This document shows positions 18,097 to 31,200 of a stretch of 64,000 nt of DNA, one piece after another. The notes under the pieces were generated by a model, which saw only the letters and a list, made by a program, of their open reading frames with translations, searched no databases and was not told where the DNA came from. The translations under genes were made by a program, and so were the position numbers. Every line of letters starts with the position of its first letter. Position 1 is the first letter of the stretch. Origin of the DNA: Mactromeris polynyma (Eukaryota > Mollusca > Bivalvia > Venerida > Mactridae); assembly GCA_032209605.1 (NCBI GenBank), contig JASFXZ010000005.1, forward strand, positions 19,024,860 through 19,088,859. Direction: 5' to 3'.

Positions 18097-18771
18097 GAAA
18101 AAAAGAGTTAAAACAAGAAAGATATTTCTAACCATCAGGACGGAAATATTCCAATTTAATAAACACCCGGACTGCACCAGTATGTCGAATTACTTCCATT
18201 TAACGTTTGCATATTTAAAAACCTGTTTTAATTAATTAAGGGAATTTATATATCAAATACTAGCAAGGGTGGTGTTTGGGAAATGTTACATGTATACTTA
18301 TATTTTTAAAAGGAAATGCTGTTTATAAAAATTTGTATACGGAAATTCCCGGAAACTAGTCTACATAATCACATGACTATAGGACACTTCAACGATCTGA
18401 CGTTTGTACTGCTGTATCACCAATATCAATTTTAGTTTTAGTAAACATAAACAAATATAATATTATAGGCTTTAAACAGAAGAGAAACCATTCCGCGTCA
18501 AGGTTACGAACTGGCCCGTCTGGTTTGCACATTCAAGGTAAGGCGCTCGACTCAAGAGGTCGTACAGAAATTCGTAAACTGTACGTGGCGTACGATTTCC
18601 ATGACAATTATAAAAGCTACAAAGATGAGATACTCGGTGTGCAATTCAGCTAGAACTAAGTTCTCCGGTACGAAATGACCTAGGTACGAAGTGACCCGGG
18701 TACGAAATCTCCCGAGGTCATTTCGTACCCGGGTCATTTCGTAATCGGGTCATTCGTACCCGGATCATTTC
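18097..18771. repeat. Second copy of mosaic module B
   Basis: This is a near-identical copy of 15016-15690, including the AAGAGTTAAAACAAGAAAG start and the palindromic GTACGAAATGACC end. Small differences include AACGATCTG for AAAGATCTG and a one-base change in the T/A runs. It is non-coding. Confidence 0.75.
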
Positions 18772-19020
18772 GTACACGGACCATACGTACCCGGGTCACT
18801 TCGTACCTAGATCATTTCGTACCCGGGTCATTTCGTACTAGGTCATTCGTACCCGGGTCACTTCATACCCGGGTCATTTCGTACCCGATCATTCGTACCC
18901 GGGTCACTTCGTACCCGGGTCATTCGTACCCGTGTCATTTCGTACCCGATCATTCGTACCCGGGCCACTTCGTACCTAGATCATTTCGTACCCGGTCATT
19001 CGTACCCCGGTCACTTCGTA
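18715..19020. repeat. Short-unit minisatellite GGTCATTTCGTACCC
   Basis: About 18-20 tandem variants of a 14-17 bp unit (GGTCA[TC]TTCGTACCCGG and GATCATTCGTACCC) extend the right arm of the hairpin at the end of module B. The high CpG content (TTCGTACCCGG) is unlike the AT-rich surroundings. Confidence 0.75.
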
Positions 19021-19765
19021 TTGGCTTTATCCAGTATGTGTGTTACATTAGCTAAACATCTCTAAACAGAGCCATTGCAATGTAAAACATATTGAACAAT
19101 TATTGTTTTATCATAAATATCGGTAAATAGCCTGATTGTTAAAAAACTGGATTTTTAAAACAAAAATTACGATGTACTAACATCTTTTTCAACAAATATG
19201 GATTAATACATTATGAGTTAATTCTTTATAAATGCATGTTTAGTGATGTTTTAATCATAGGAAATATATTTTTCATCTTTGGTTAATTAAACAAATGAAC
19301 AAAATATGAGCATAGTATAACTTGAAACAAAGTTTAGCTATGTATCTACAACACACACAATGTACCATACCATTAGCGTCAATGTCTTTGTACATAAATA
19401 ATACCCGAATTGACATATTTATATATACAGCATAGTTGTAACCTGACCATTGAAGATACATTCGAGGTAGCGAACATCAATATTGAGGCTCAAACTCAGC
19501 AAAACATTATGATGTCCGCAAACATTGAATGATTGGATACCGATCTTTACTGTACGGTTAATCTACCACAGTACTTGCCAGTGATGACAGATGTGTATTC
19601 CTACTGTAAGGGGTACTAACATTTATATCTATACAATACAAGTCATATGTAAGCTAACAAGAATAAAATAAATTCAAGGTGTGTATTAATTGTCTTGTCC
19701 GAATACGTTCCGGATTAATTCGCCATCTCTCACACTCTCACATATCTGGGACATAGTTCTTCAAA

Positions 19766-19849
19766 ATATCGAAGGCTCAACGCAACACTGTCGTAACTAC
19801 TATGTATTTATATAGAAGATACGTCAGTGCTGCGTTGAGCCCTCGATAT
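19766..19849. repeat. Foldback repeat, 25-bp arms
   Basis: ATATCGAAGGCTCAACGCAA with CACTG (19766-19790) pairs with CAGTGCTGCGTTGAGCCCTC with GATAT (19825-19849), leaving a loop of about 34 nt. It is probably the ends of a tiny MITE or a structured element. It has no coding capacity. Confidence 0.5.
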
Positions 19850-21070
19850 AATAATGGCACACGGTAAGAGCTGAATATTTTTTATCAAATTTTGTATGAA
19901 ATTTGATCTTCATGTTAATGATATAAGCGGCTGACAACTGTTACAAACAATAATATGCTGATACACCCAGTAGATAGGTAACGAAGAGAACATGAGCTTC
20001 TGTCTGCAAAATACTAAGAGAGAACCATTTGAATAGGGGAATTGACGATAATTGTTTTTAAGCATATTGCCGAAAAGAGCATTGTTCCATTCAATAGTAA
20101 AACATTTAAAATGTTCTTCTGTGTACGCGGAAAATTAAGGTGGTTGTTATTTTCGGGACTTTCTTGAACATGCAAATTTCGCTTTCTTAGTTCATATAAC
20201 TATTATTGAAATAATCTACTTAACACAGTTAGTAAGAGGATAAATGAACGACCAACTGTTTAATACGCTATTATTGAAACAAGAAAGTACAAGTACATGG
20301 ATTTTGAATAGCAATCAAACACCAGTCGTGTTGCATGCTGTCATATCCTGTTGCTGTGCCCTGTCGTATAAATGACCAATGTTTTTATTCTGTTGATTCA
20401 ATTCAACAAACATAATCTGGAGGTAGTGATACAATTAAATGCCTGTTTATTCAACATATCCATGCCAGGCGGATTTCTTTGTTTAAATATGACTGGATAG
20501 TGGTCCTGTCTCGCTTACCAACCTTCGAGACAAGCTTTACTTTATGCTTGATTTTCAGTTGTACATATAATGATAATAGAGAAAAACAAACTGTTTTAAG
20601 AGAGAATAATTTGCTACAGGGAACGCCACACACACAAGACAATGCCTCTCTACACAGACCTCCGGGAAAACAACAGTCCATAAAACATCAGGCATTTGAA
20701 GAGGTACAAGGGCCAATACGCAAGGGAACAGGGGCGCAAGGAATGACCAGACTAGATCAAGATGCAGTCGCATTATTATCAAGCAGTGTCTTGTACATTT
20801 CTATATCAACATGAAAACATTATTGGCTTTGAGAGAAATCTTGATTTGTGACCGCTGGGTGAAATCTTAGCTTGGTGGTATATTTTATAATGTGACAGTT
20901 ACATAATTAATTACCAAATACTGATAAATTATGTGATTATCAAATGTGGTTAGCTCTATATTGTAACTAAGTAACATGCTTTTATTCTGAAGTATAGATT
21001 ACTATTGTTTAACACCCAAGAAATAAATAGCATGCATTATCTAACTACAATATATCTGGGCATGCGCACT

Positions 21071-21690
21071 CACCCTGTTCTTCTACTTCCGGAGCTGTTT
21101 ATAAATGGAACAAAATAACAACAGGCAATAACAAAAACGTGAACATTTCATATTCGAATAACATAAACTTTAATATAACAAGAGAAATTTACGTTCTTCA
21201 GCTGGTATAACACTTGGCGACATGGCTGGCTCTGACTGACTCTGACTGACTCTGAAATGGATATATTGCATGTTTGAAGACATTTTTGTCGATAGAGTAG
21301 GTAGGTCTTTAAGTCCTGAGAAAATGAGCAAAATCGGAGAGAAATATTTTTTTTCCGAAAAATGAAATTCTATCAAGGGTCCCCCCTTACGTGATTTTTA
21401 GCGTAAACTTTTTTCTCGAAAATATGTCAAGTAATACATCATTTTGTTCGTCTTGATGCCAACTATCGAAATATATATATATGTGTATACTTTCATCTAA
21501 ATCTACGGCTTATGCTGACCCTGACTGACTATGACTGGCTCTGACTGACTCTGAAAAGGATATATTGCATAGATGAAGACATTTTCGTCGATGGAGTATG
21601 TAGGTCTTTAAGTCCTGAGAAAATGAGCAAAGTCGGAGAGAAATATTTTTTTTTCCGAAAAATGAAATTCTATCAAGGGTCCCCCTTATC
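21071..21690. repeat. Mosaic repeat, modules C-A-A
   Basis: Module C (21071-21226, like 15692-15847) is fused directly to two tandem copies of module A of about 300 bp (CTGAAATGGATAT at 21252 and CTGAAAAGGATAT at 21551). The C-A junction is absent from the other locus, where C is followed by unrelated sequence. Confidence 0.7.
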
Positions 21691-24609
21691 CCAGAATTAG
21701 GGTGAAATACTTTAATATCTTTGTTACATTGTGCAATAACCACCCTGAATAAAAACTTCGACGTAACATAATATTTATTTTAAGGAAATTATGGACAGAA
21801 ACATCTCAAGATATTTGTGTAAATATTAAGCTGAAAGTTACGGTGATAAGTCCAATATATTCCGTGGGTATAAGTAAAAAAATGTTGCTGAAATTTGATT
21901 AATGCAAGGTTAAATATTATTCAAGGGTAATTTCATCAAAAATCATGCATGAATAGAAATAATATAGCAAAATATTACGTACTTCTGGGACACCATTCGT
22001 AAGGTTTGTCCCAATAAAGCGAAGACAAATGGATTTCTTTGACAATGCGACGTAAAATTTTGATAACAGTCTCTAGAAGTATTTAAACAATTATCTTTGA
22101 ATATATTAAACTATTTTGTATAGTTCTGACGTTGAACGAGGAGTAGTCCAGAGTATTTAATGCAAAATGCGGAGCAGGGACGGAAAATTCACAAGTCAGA
22201 ACTTCTCTCTATATACATATCTAGGAAAAGGGAGGAGGTACATACAGGGGGGGGGGCACAAAAACCGGATCAGAAGCTCACACAAGGAGGGGAAAGCAAA
22301 CAAATGTGAGGGGGTAGCACAGAAAAGGCCGCATTCACAAAACACGATCCCACATAGATAGTTAGGGTTCGAAATACAAAAAAAAACATTGAGTATTAAA
22401 CCCATCCTGTCGTCGCACAAGAGGGATGGGTGATGATTGATCATCAAGCATGCAGTATGTTGCAGTATAGCAAGAACATAACCTTTTTTTTAAACTGCTA
22501 ATACGTTTAATAAATAAATACTGGATTACATATGTCCAAGGATCTTATGAGTTCAATTTTAATACTTAATTAAGTACTCGCTATAACATTGAAGTTTACA
22601 CAATTAAATACACATGTACAAGAAACAACTCGTTAAATGACAAAAGCAGCTATTTATATATACATGTGTATAGCACATATCTGCCGTACTTAAATCGCCA
22701 TACCGTGTACCAACAATATGAATGCAGTGGAAGTACGTGCATGTTACATTAAGTTTATAGTTAAATACGCTTGTCTGTATTATGTGATAAAGATCGAAGT
22801 TGGTCGGGCAAGAAATGGCACATACAAAGTACACAGCCAAAAACACAAGGAAACATGAAAATATATACATATTTCGTACATATTAACAATAACACAAGCA
22901 ATATGGACTCAACTCAAGACATAAACATAGAGCAGTTATTATGCGATAAAACATACGTGCAGACTAATGATTATGTTACAACCAATCAATGTGGTTTTCG
23001 CAATATCAAATCTGCCGTTCCCTTACATCTGCACTTCTAAAAGATAAATGTCATTTTTCGGATTTTTTATGAAACATGACACTTTTGATACTTGTAAACG
23101 ACCTTGTCTTCATGTATACATGTAAACATCTTTGATGGTTGCTTTCGGAACATTAAGGATTGCGACTTGTGCATATACCTCTTTCATGAGTTTCCAATGA
23201 CTAAAAGAAAGTTTAAGTTTCAGAAGGCGATTTTCCCTGGTCATGGATCCAAAGTCATCCACTGAAAGCTGCTGTATTAGCTTGTAGTATCATTTAGGTA
23301 GAACTTCGCACGAAAACATGATCTGCTGAATGTTAAAATATATCCTGAACTTTTAGACAAGTATTACTGCGGTATAAATATATATGGATTATGAAAATGC
23401 TAGTTTATAAAGTGCAATATCTGAAAATTGTACTTCTTTTGTACATAATCGTCTATATTTTTCTTAATATGCAATATTTTTTTTATATTTTTTGTCTGTA
23501 CATTTAAACCAACCTAATATTTAATATTACAACAATAAATTAGCAATATATAGTGCAGATGTTATATTACAGGTGGATTTCGGTAATGGAAAATGGCGAC
23601 GATCGTAGGTCGGTAGTGGCGATTGGATTTCGGTAAACATAATCGTCTATATTTTCCTTAATATGCAATATTTTTCTTTGATTTTTCTGTGCATTGGAAT
23701 TATCCAATTATTTAATGTTATGTTAAAATTATAGCAGTATATAGCGCAGATGTTGTATTTGAAGTGGATTTCGGTAATGGAAAATGGATTCGGTAAAATT
23801 ACCGAAATATGTAATGTACCGGAAAGATAACGAACGACAACTGCTGATAAATTCGTGACTCCGTGATAACACGATACAAAGGTACTTTATAAGCTACTCA
23901 ATATCTCGAATTCTGAAAATAAATAAAAAGAAAATACAGTTTTAAATACCAGATTTCTACGTTAACATAGCGTGTCATTGGTAATGGTTTACGATAATTG
24001 TCTCCTAACCCTTTGGAGGTCATTCGAGGAAGTAACTTATGGGAATTAATTTGAGAATTTAAATTGCAATGTGTTTTCGCGATAGTCGTTTGTCGTACGA
24101 ATGTTTCATTTTGTTTTACATACTATGGTTTTTAAGAATTATTTCATTATATCCATTTTTGTATTTCAGTAATTGATATTTATCAATGTTCTTAAGCCTT
24201 GATAACTGCACTGATTTTATAATGCTTTCTATAGCTAAATAATTTACCTGGTTTAAAATTTTAAATCCTTCACCAGTGGCTCCAAGATATTACCAAAATT
24301 AAATATTTAGTTTGTTTGGCATAACCCTACCTACCCACCAAAATGGCCCCCATATATATGCCTATATCAGTGGATTACAGTAAATGGTGACAGGTCAGGT
24401 TAACTTTAAACTAATTAGTTTAATCAAACTATGCTGTGGAAAAATTATATTTTATAATATAAGGTATGCCAGTGAGTTAACTGCTTCTGACTAGGAAAGT
24501 GGATGCTTACTTAATTACTTTTGTTAAGGAGACAAAATGACCTTTAGACTTAAAATGAAAGTAAGTTATACCAGAAACAATGCATTAATAAATGACGGGA
24601 GGGTTACAT

Positions 24610-25161
24610 GGTAAAGGGTCATCTCGGCCCAGTCCTACTCGGCCCACTTTTGAAGCATAAGGAAAAGGCAACGCTGTTCACACCTTCGGCCTACTAAAGA
24701 AGGTGATAGTAGTCGTGTAATGAAAATGCTTGTTTGTCATTTATACCAATATTATGAAATAAATATTAAAGGTTTTTGTATCGTCTTCTTTGTTTCAAAT
24801 CTTAAAAGAATAAAATAATGATACTATGTGAAAGAAATACCTCTCATAATTGTTTTTGAGTGAAAACGGCGTGACAAGCATGTTCAAATTATAACAGATA
24901 CCAAAATACATTTCACAGGGAAATTTCCTCTCCATTGAGCTGGAAATGTCCACTGCACCGCGAATCTTCAATGTACAGGGAATATTCAATGATGTTTTCA
25001 ACTTACATTTAATTAGTTTTAACTTAAATATTAATGATCAATGTATCAAAATTCAACACTTAAAAGGTTCATATATATCGTCGCAATTATTGGGCTGAGT
25101 TGGTAAGTGGGCCAAGTAGGACCGGGCCAAGATTGTAAATAGGCCGAGTTCACCCTGAATC
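24610..25161. mobile_element. hAT-like non-autonomous element just upstream of TFIP11
   Basis: The terminal inverted repeats run AGGGTCATCTCGGCCCAGTC... on the left and ...GGCCGAGTTCACCCT on the right, with an inner matching pair at 24621-24649/25105-25133. Both ends are flanked by GGTTACAT (24602-24609, 25162-25169), an 8-bp target duplication typical of hAT. There is no transposase frame. The right end lies about 100 bp before the acceptor of the first coding TFIP11 exon. Confidence 0.7.
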
Positions 25162-25255
25162 GGTTACATAATCACACCCAATACATTTCTGGAACATGTG
25201 AGTGTTGGATTATGAGCCCACTAATTGTAGCTACATCCTATCCTATACTACCTAT

Positions 25256-25280
25256 TTCAGGACTCTGATAAGCAGCCAGT
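25256..25280 (+). other. Acceptor and 5' UTR part of first coding TFIP11 exon
   Basis: CTATTTCAG ends at 25260 and is followed by 20 nt of leader before the ATG at 25281. The 5' UTR is therefore interrupted by an intron, or spliced in trans; cis splicing to an upstream non-coding exon is the simpler reading. Confidence 0.6.
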
Positions 25281-28200
25281 ATGTCGTCTCCAGAAGTGGA
25301 AGACTTTGAAATAACTGACGAAGATGTTTACAGTGCTTTCAATTTGCGTAAGGGATGGAGACAGTCTAAGAATCAGGCTCTGTATGGTAAGAACTGAGAT
25401 ATTGAGAATCAGTTTATTGGGAAAATAGTGCTACATTAAGAATAATGCATATTGTCTGAAATGGTCAAAGGATGTTACATTGTATATTTCTGTATCTTTA
25501 ACGTTAAAGATGAACATCTTGTGCTTGCCTGATTCAATTGATACTTGCGACAGGGTATTGAATATATATTGATGTATTTGTTAATTTCTTGCTATAGTTA
25601 CAGTTGAAGTGGTTGTGAAATGGTAATTTACTTTAAACTGTTGTTACTGATGCTTTAGTTTGCTGGAAACCAAAAAATATGTTTTTTTATTAATATCAAT
25701 GTTGATTGAACAACCATGGTTAAAAAAGTGTGCAGGAATCATATTGACCATATTTTTGTTTTTGTAAATCGTAAGTTTGTAACAAGTCATATTAACACAG
25801 GATTGGCAGTGAAAAACCTAGTCCTATACTAATGCTTCAAATGATTTAAACCCAAACTAAATGACCATGACTTCTGTATTATGATTCATACGTTGTAATA
25901 TCTGTATACAGAAAAAGTTCTTACATATTGTAGGCATGTGGGCTGACAATGACAGTGATGATGAGAGACCAGGGTTTGGTGGTGGTAGAAAGAAACAGGA
26001 TGCCACTGCTCCTATAGGGTTTGTTAGTGGTGGGATAAAGCAGGGTGATAAGACAGTAAAACAAGGAGAAGATGACTTAGTATGTTTATTCAGTTTCCAT
26101 ATTTTACCGAATGATCTTAAAATATATAGAAATATAAACTGACATTTGCTTGTTTCCACCTTTGGCTACAGGTCAAAGTGCATGTTGAGGGATCAGTCAG
26201 TATTTTTAAATGAGACTGACAGGACTATATTGAGTACTTGTTTTAAGTTAGCCAGGGTTTTCCCTCAGACTTTTCAAGATAGTGTCCCAGGATCCCCATT
26301 TCGGCCTTTTTGGAAACCCTGATAATATTTTAGGGTTTCGCATTAATGAAAAATGAAGATATGTTGCTGGATGCATTAAACGTTACCAGATGTCAATAAT
26401 ACAAGTGTTAGAATGATATTACAATGAAGTAAAGTTTATTGTCGAAGGTATTAGCGCAAAGAATATATGCTGATCGCTGTTGTGTGTCCTCAGGATGCAC
26501 AGACAGTTGCAAATATAAGTTCTATGTCCAAAAAAATGTGTCAGTGACACAGAAACCCTGGGTGAGGGAAATTCCTGGTTTATAGCTACATAGAATGAGT
26601 GTTCCATGGTTACAAACATAGATACAATTATCTACCCTTTTCGTATCAGAAATAATAGCAATTGTTTTAGTTAGATTAATTCAAAACAATATTTTATTGA
26701 TGAAAACGGTTTATACGAAAATATCTTAATATACTGAAGTTTTTTGTTTGGTTGATTAGGATGATGTTGAAGATGACAATGGCGCAGATTTTGACATTGG
26801 AGATATTGCAAGACTAAGTTACAAAGGAAAGAAAAAGAAGGAACAATATATCAGACGGGGTGCAGCAAAAGTACCTGGGGGAAAGCAGTAAGTTATCCTC
26901 AAGAGGTCATATCACTATGAAATATCAATTAAAGATGGTCACCTTTTTAACAAATTTTCAATGAAAAAAAAGGTCAAAACTTGTTTCGGCTCATTGTGAA
27001 TATTAAACACGCTATTATGTAATGGTGAAAAAATTTCACAAAATGAATGCTTATCACAGTGTTCTTAAATGCAAATGACTATATTGGTTTTTGAATTCTT
27101 GATACTTCTTTGAATATTTTTTTTTTATTTCTTGTTATTTTATTACTGTATACCATGGATTGATTTAATTTCAGAGACTTTGGTGAATGGGAGAAACATA
27201 CAAAGGGATTTGGTATGAAACTCATGCAAAAGGTACAACATTTTGTGATGGTATTGTTTCTAATAGGGCTTAGAGTCCCTTGAGCTGTTTTCTGTGATAA
27301 AAATTGACCAATGCAGTGGTCTCCCTTTTTAAATAAATTTGCCATCACATATACTTCTACAATTTATTGTTAATATAATCTTTACCATTAAATCTAACTT
27401 ACTTTGATGTAGACATTTCACTGATTATGTATCAGAGAAATGAGGCTAATAAAGGAGTTGAAACAAAAAATAAATTTAGAGGTGTAAAATTATTATTAAA
27501 AAAATAGTATCCAAGACGTGACTATATTTTATTCTAACATCCATCATCGCATGATAACAGGCAGTGATTAATAAAGAGCTAGGGGTGATAAGCAATGTGG
27601 AGCATTTGACAAAACTATTCAATGTAGTTTATTTTTAATCCAGGAGATGCAGAGTCTAATCAGAACGAAATAATGATTATCAGATTCTTTGTATGTTTAT
27701 TCTGAAACATCAAAAACTAAGCTCTCTGACTGTTGGCAAAGTCTGTAATAGTATGACTTTCTTTTGCTGTATGTTTTAACGTGACACTTTATAGTAATCA
27801 CAGAATTGGTTTCAATCTGTTACCATCTCCTCAGAATCATGTTTAAGCATTATACTACATATGTGATATTTTGCATTTTTTTTTTTTTTTTTTTTATGTA
27901 TAGATAATTATGAATTGGAAGTTCTTAGATCAGATATTGGTAAAACTAGGTGTTATTAATATTATGAGTATGCAGTTGTGAGTAGTTGTGAATTGTATGG
28001 CTTTTCTCTTATGTCGTCACTGTGTATTCATACCTCTGATACTGACAAGTCATTTCTCTCAATTTTATGATTGGTAATTTTGCACTATTGCGTAATTCTT
28101 TGTAGATGGGTTTTGAACTGGGCAAAGGTCTTGGTAAAAATAAACAAGGTATTACAACACCGGTGGAGGCAGTAAAACGTAAAACTCAGAAAGCAGGTAT

Positions 28201-31200
28201 GGCATTTCATGGTACAGAGAGGTCGGATAGGTCTTTGGTTGATTTCCCTGTACAAGATCAGGAAGAACAGGAGACCAAGGCATTCAAGGAGCAATTGTCA
28301 CAGTGGAGGAAGGAACCAGAGGTAGGCTTGAAGTCGAAGCTTGTTTTGTTTGTGGGTATTCATTGTGCTTGGGAGGCATGGTGGTCTAGTGGTGGAGTGT
28401 CATGCTCCTGATTTGTTGTGGGTTTAAATCCTGCAATGGACTTGGTCTTTACAGTCCTTTAATTAGGTACAGGTACTGGATTGAAACCCAGGTAGCCTTA
28501 ATCTAGAGTGGTAAATATAGATTGTGAGAAATTTTTTAACAACCATCATACAATAAATTAGTGATGTCAATATTCGGTTATTTTGCTAACCGGTTAACCA
28601 GTTAATCTTGCCAATGGATAATTGTCCAAAATACTTAGATTGTGACTTGGGATATCTTACAAGATTTTTTCGATTTTTTTCAAAATGAAAGTAGATTTTT
28701 CTGTAAAAAATAAATGATTAACTGGTTAGTGATTTTACTAACCAATAACCACATGTTTGAGCTGTTAACCGGTTTATCATTTACATCCCTAAAATATATA
28801 AGTTTAGACTATTCTGCTGTGAACTAAGGCATACTCATTTTATTATGTAATGAGTAAAATGTTTATAATGCAAAGAGTCAAGCAATCAAAGATTAGATTG
28901 TACCAAGAACTGGCTAATTTTGTGTATCAACTCAAAAATGCTTCTGAAATAAAATTTGTTATGCTGTGAAAGTAAATCAATTCAGGCCCATTGTGAGACT
29001 TACTCATTTGGTATGTTTTAATAACTCTGTGACTAATAAATCTGTTTTGTGAAATAATTTGATGGTCTTACTTTTGTCATTTAAAGCTTTGAAGTTTACT
29101 TGAAAAAATTAAGATTGCTCTTTCCTGTTTGTGTATTTCAGCCCATTCTTTAAGTCGCCTAAAGAGATAATCTGGCGTGGAACTAATTCTTATTGATATA
29201 ATTCTAAGTTTTAAATGCTAATTTGTTTTGTTAAAGGGAAAGAAAAAGAAAGTGAAATATGTGTTCAAGACTGCACAGGAAGCCATTGATACCAGTAGTA
29301 ACAAGAAGAAGGGGATGAACAGTCAGATGGCTAATGTCAAGGTCATTGACATGACTGGTAAAGAAAAGAAAGTGCTGACAGGTATTAAAATATTTAAGCA
29401 GACTTTATTTGGAAAAAAGTAGAAATACGAGTAATAGACAAAGTAAGCAGAGACACTTTTTGTTAATATTGTAGGCCATATGGGTTAAGGTATATTACAT
29501 ATTATGTAATATGATCCAATGTTATGTAACACTATTAAGTTTAGTGTATAAAGATCTTTAATTTTAACTTGATCATATTACATTATTCTGGTTATTGTTG
29601 GATATTGTATATTTTATTCCTGACGAACCAGTGGAAATTGGAATAAAAAAAGCATATGTTAAAATTGTTTATGTGCTGGCATCTTTACTTTTAATGTATG
29701 ATGGACATACAGAGCTTTCATGACTGTTGATGTCTCTCAGTGAGATAAGATAAATAACAAATTTTTGACTGTAACTGTTACATTGCCATAGTTTAGAAAT
29801 TATAAATATTAGTATTGCTTTGTCATGGCAGATGTACAAAATATGCATTTAAAGCAACACTTAACTTGAAGTAGTTACCTCAATGATAACACCACATTTG
29901 GGACCCTTGAAAATTTATCTTCTTATTGGGGTGGTCCTAGTACATGTATTGTGGTTGAATAAAGAGCAACAAAACAGTGGAATTGGACTTGCAAATTGTG
30001 TTATTAATTTCGAGGTGGTCTTATTATTGAGGTTGTCTTTAGGTGAGGTTTTACTGTATATTGTTTAGAAACCTTTATAGTTCTTGAATATTTTTATTCA
30101 AAATCCTCTTTAGATCGGAGTTTTGGAAAAAACTTAAAGGCAACAAGCATATATAGCAATTTTCCCTGTATTTCACAGGTTATCATACCATTGCCAACAG
30201 ACATGATCGACCAGATGATGAGGAGGATGATGTAACTGTCCTTCCAGGTAGACCTGCTGGTGATGCATTTAGTATGCCAGAGTTAACACATAATCTTAAC
30301 CTGCTCGTAGAAATGGCTGAAGAAGATATTGTACAGAATGATAGAAAGTAAGACACCGTTGTGAGATAGTTGTACTATTCTCTGTATGTTTTAGTTATGA
30401 GTAGCATTTCAAGGGATGAGAATGAAACTAGACTGTCTGCAAGTTGATAAAGCAGCAGATAGGGATGTTTTACTTTCACCCCTCTATTTGTGTATTTCCT
30501 TACTACAGTGTTTAGTCTACTTAATGACAAATTCGGCCTAGGGTTACCATAAATTAAGTCATAAGAATAAACGTGTATCTGATAAGAATTCATACGTACC
30601 ATGTGGTAGTTTCGTTTGGTAGTATTGATTCTCTATAGTATACATGCTTAAAATTATGTTTGTTTGTCACTGTGTCTAATGCTCAGTGTGTTTGTGGTAG
30701 GGAAATTTGATTTTCCTTTTGTGCAAAAAAGGATGTGTAGTTATGTGTTTGTTATCAAACTATTTCTTGACTGTCTGACATTGTACTTAACCAAAATCTT
30801 TAACCAGCTGCTGTGAGCAAATTTATTTGGGGAATAGTATAACCCTTGGCCATGTTGATATAACCATTGGCCATGTTGATATAACCCATGGCCATGTTGA
30901 TAATACCCTTGGCCATGTTGATATTACCCTTTGCCATGTTGATATTACCCTTGGCCATGTTGATATGACTCTTGGCCATGTTGATATAACCCTTGGCGAT
31001 AACACATCAAGGAAAATTCTGTTGGGAGTCAGTAGTGTGAATATTTTCAGAATTCACCATATTAAAATGAATATTTCAGCTTAAAATTCTTTTAAAACGA
31101 AACATCATGGATCTAGTATTGTTAGATGGTCATATCATTTTATGTAACACTGTGTGTAATCATATCTTTATTCACAGGCTTTCTATGCTTGAATGTGAGA

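Larger units (their letters stand above)
14557..24601. other. Spacer between ERM and TFIP11, no recognisable gene
   Basis: About 10 kb hold the mosaic repeats, minisatellites and foldbacks listed separately. Apart from these I see no exon with family similarity. An open stretch at about 20599-20770, read after an acceptor-like GCTACAG, is open for about 60 codons but unrecognised. The TFIP11 5' UTR exon must lie in this region or just after it, because the first coding exon starts at an acceptor; I could not pick it out. Confidence 0.5.

Noticed and set aside
18552..18737. 61-codon minus-strand frame also present at 15471-15656
   Set aside because: It is duplicated only because it lies in repeat module B and crosses the GTACGAAATGACC units.
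20479..20814. 111-codon frame with an acceptor-like GCTACAG at about 20598
   Set aside because: No family recognised, no matching donor and a competing open frame on the other strand. Kept only as a remark in the spacer entry.
30823..31084. Open frames on both strands encoding HVDITLG-type repeats
   Set aside because: They are translations of the 21-bp minisatellite within TFIP11 intron 7.
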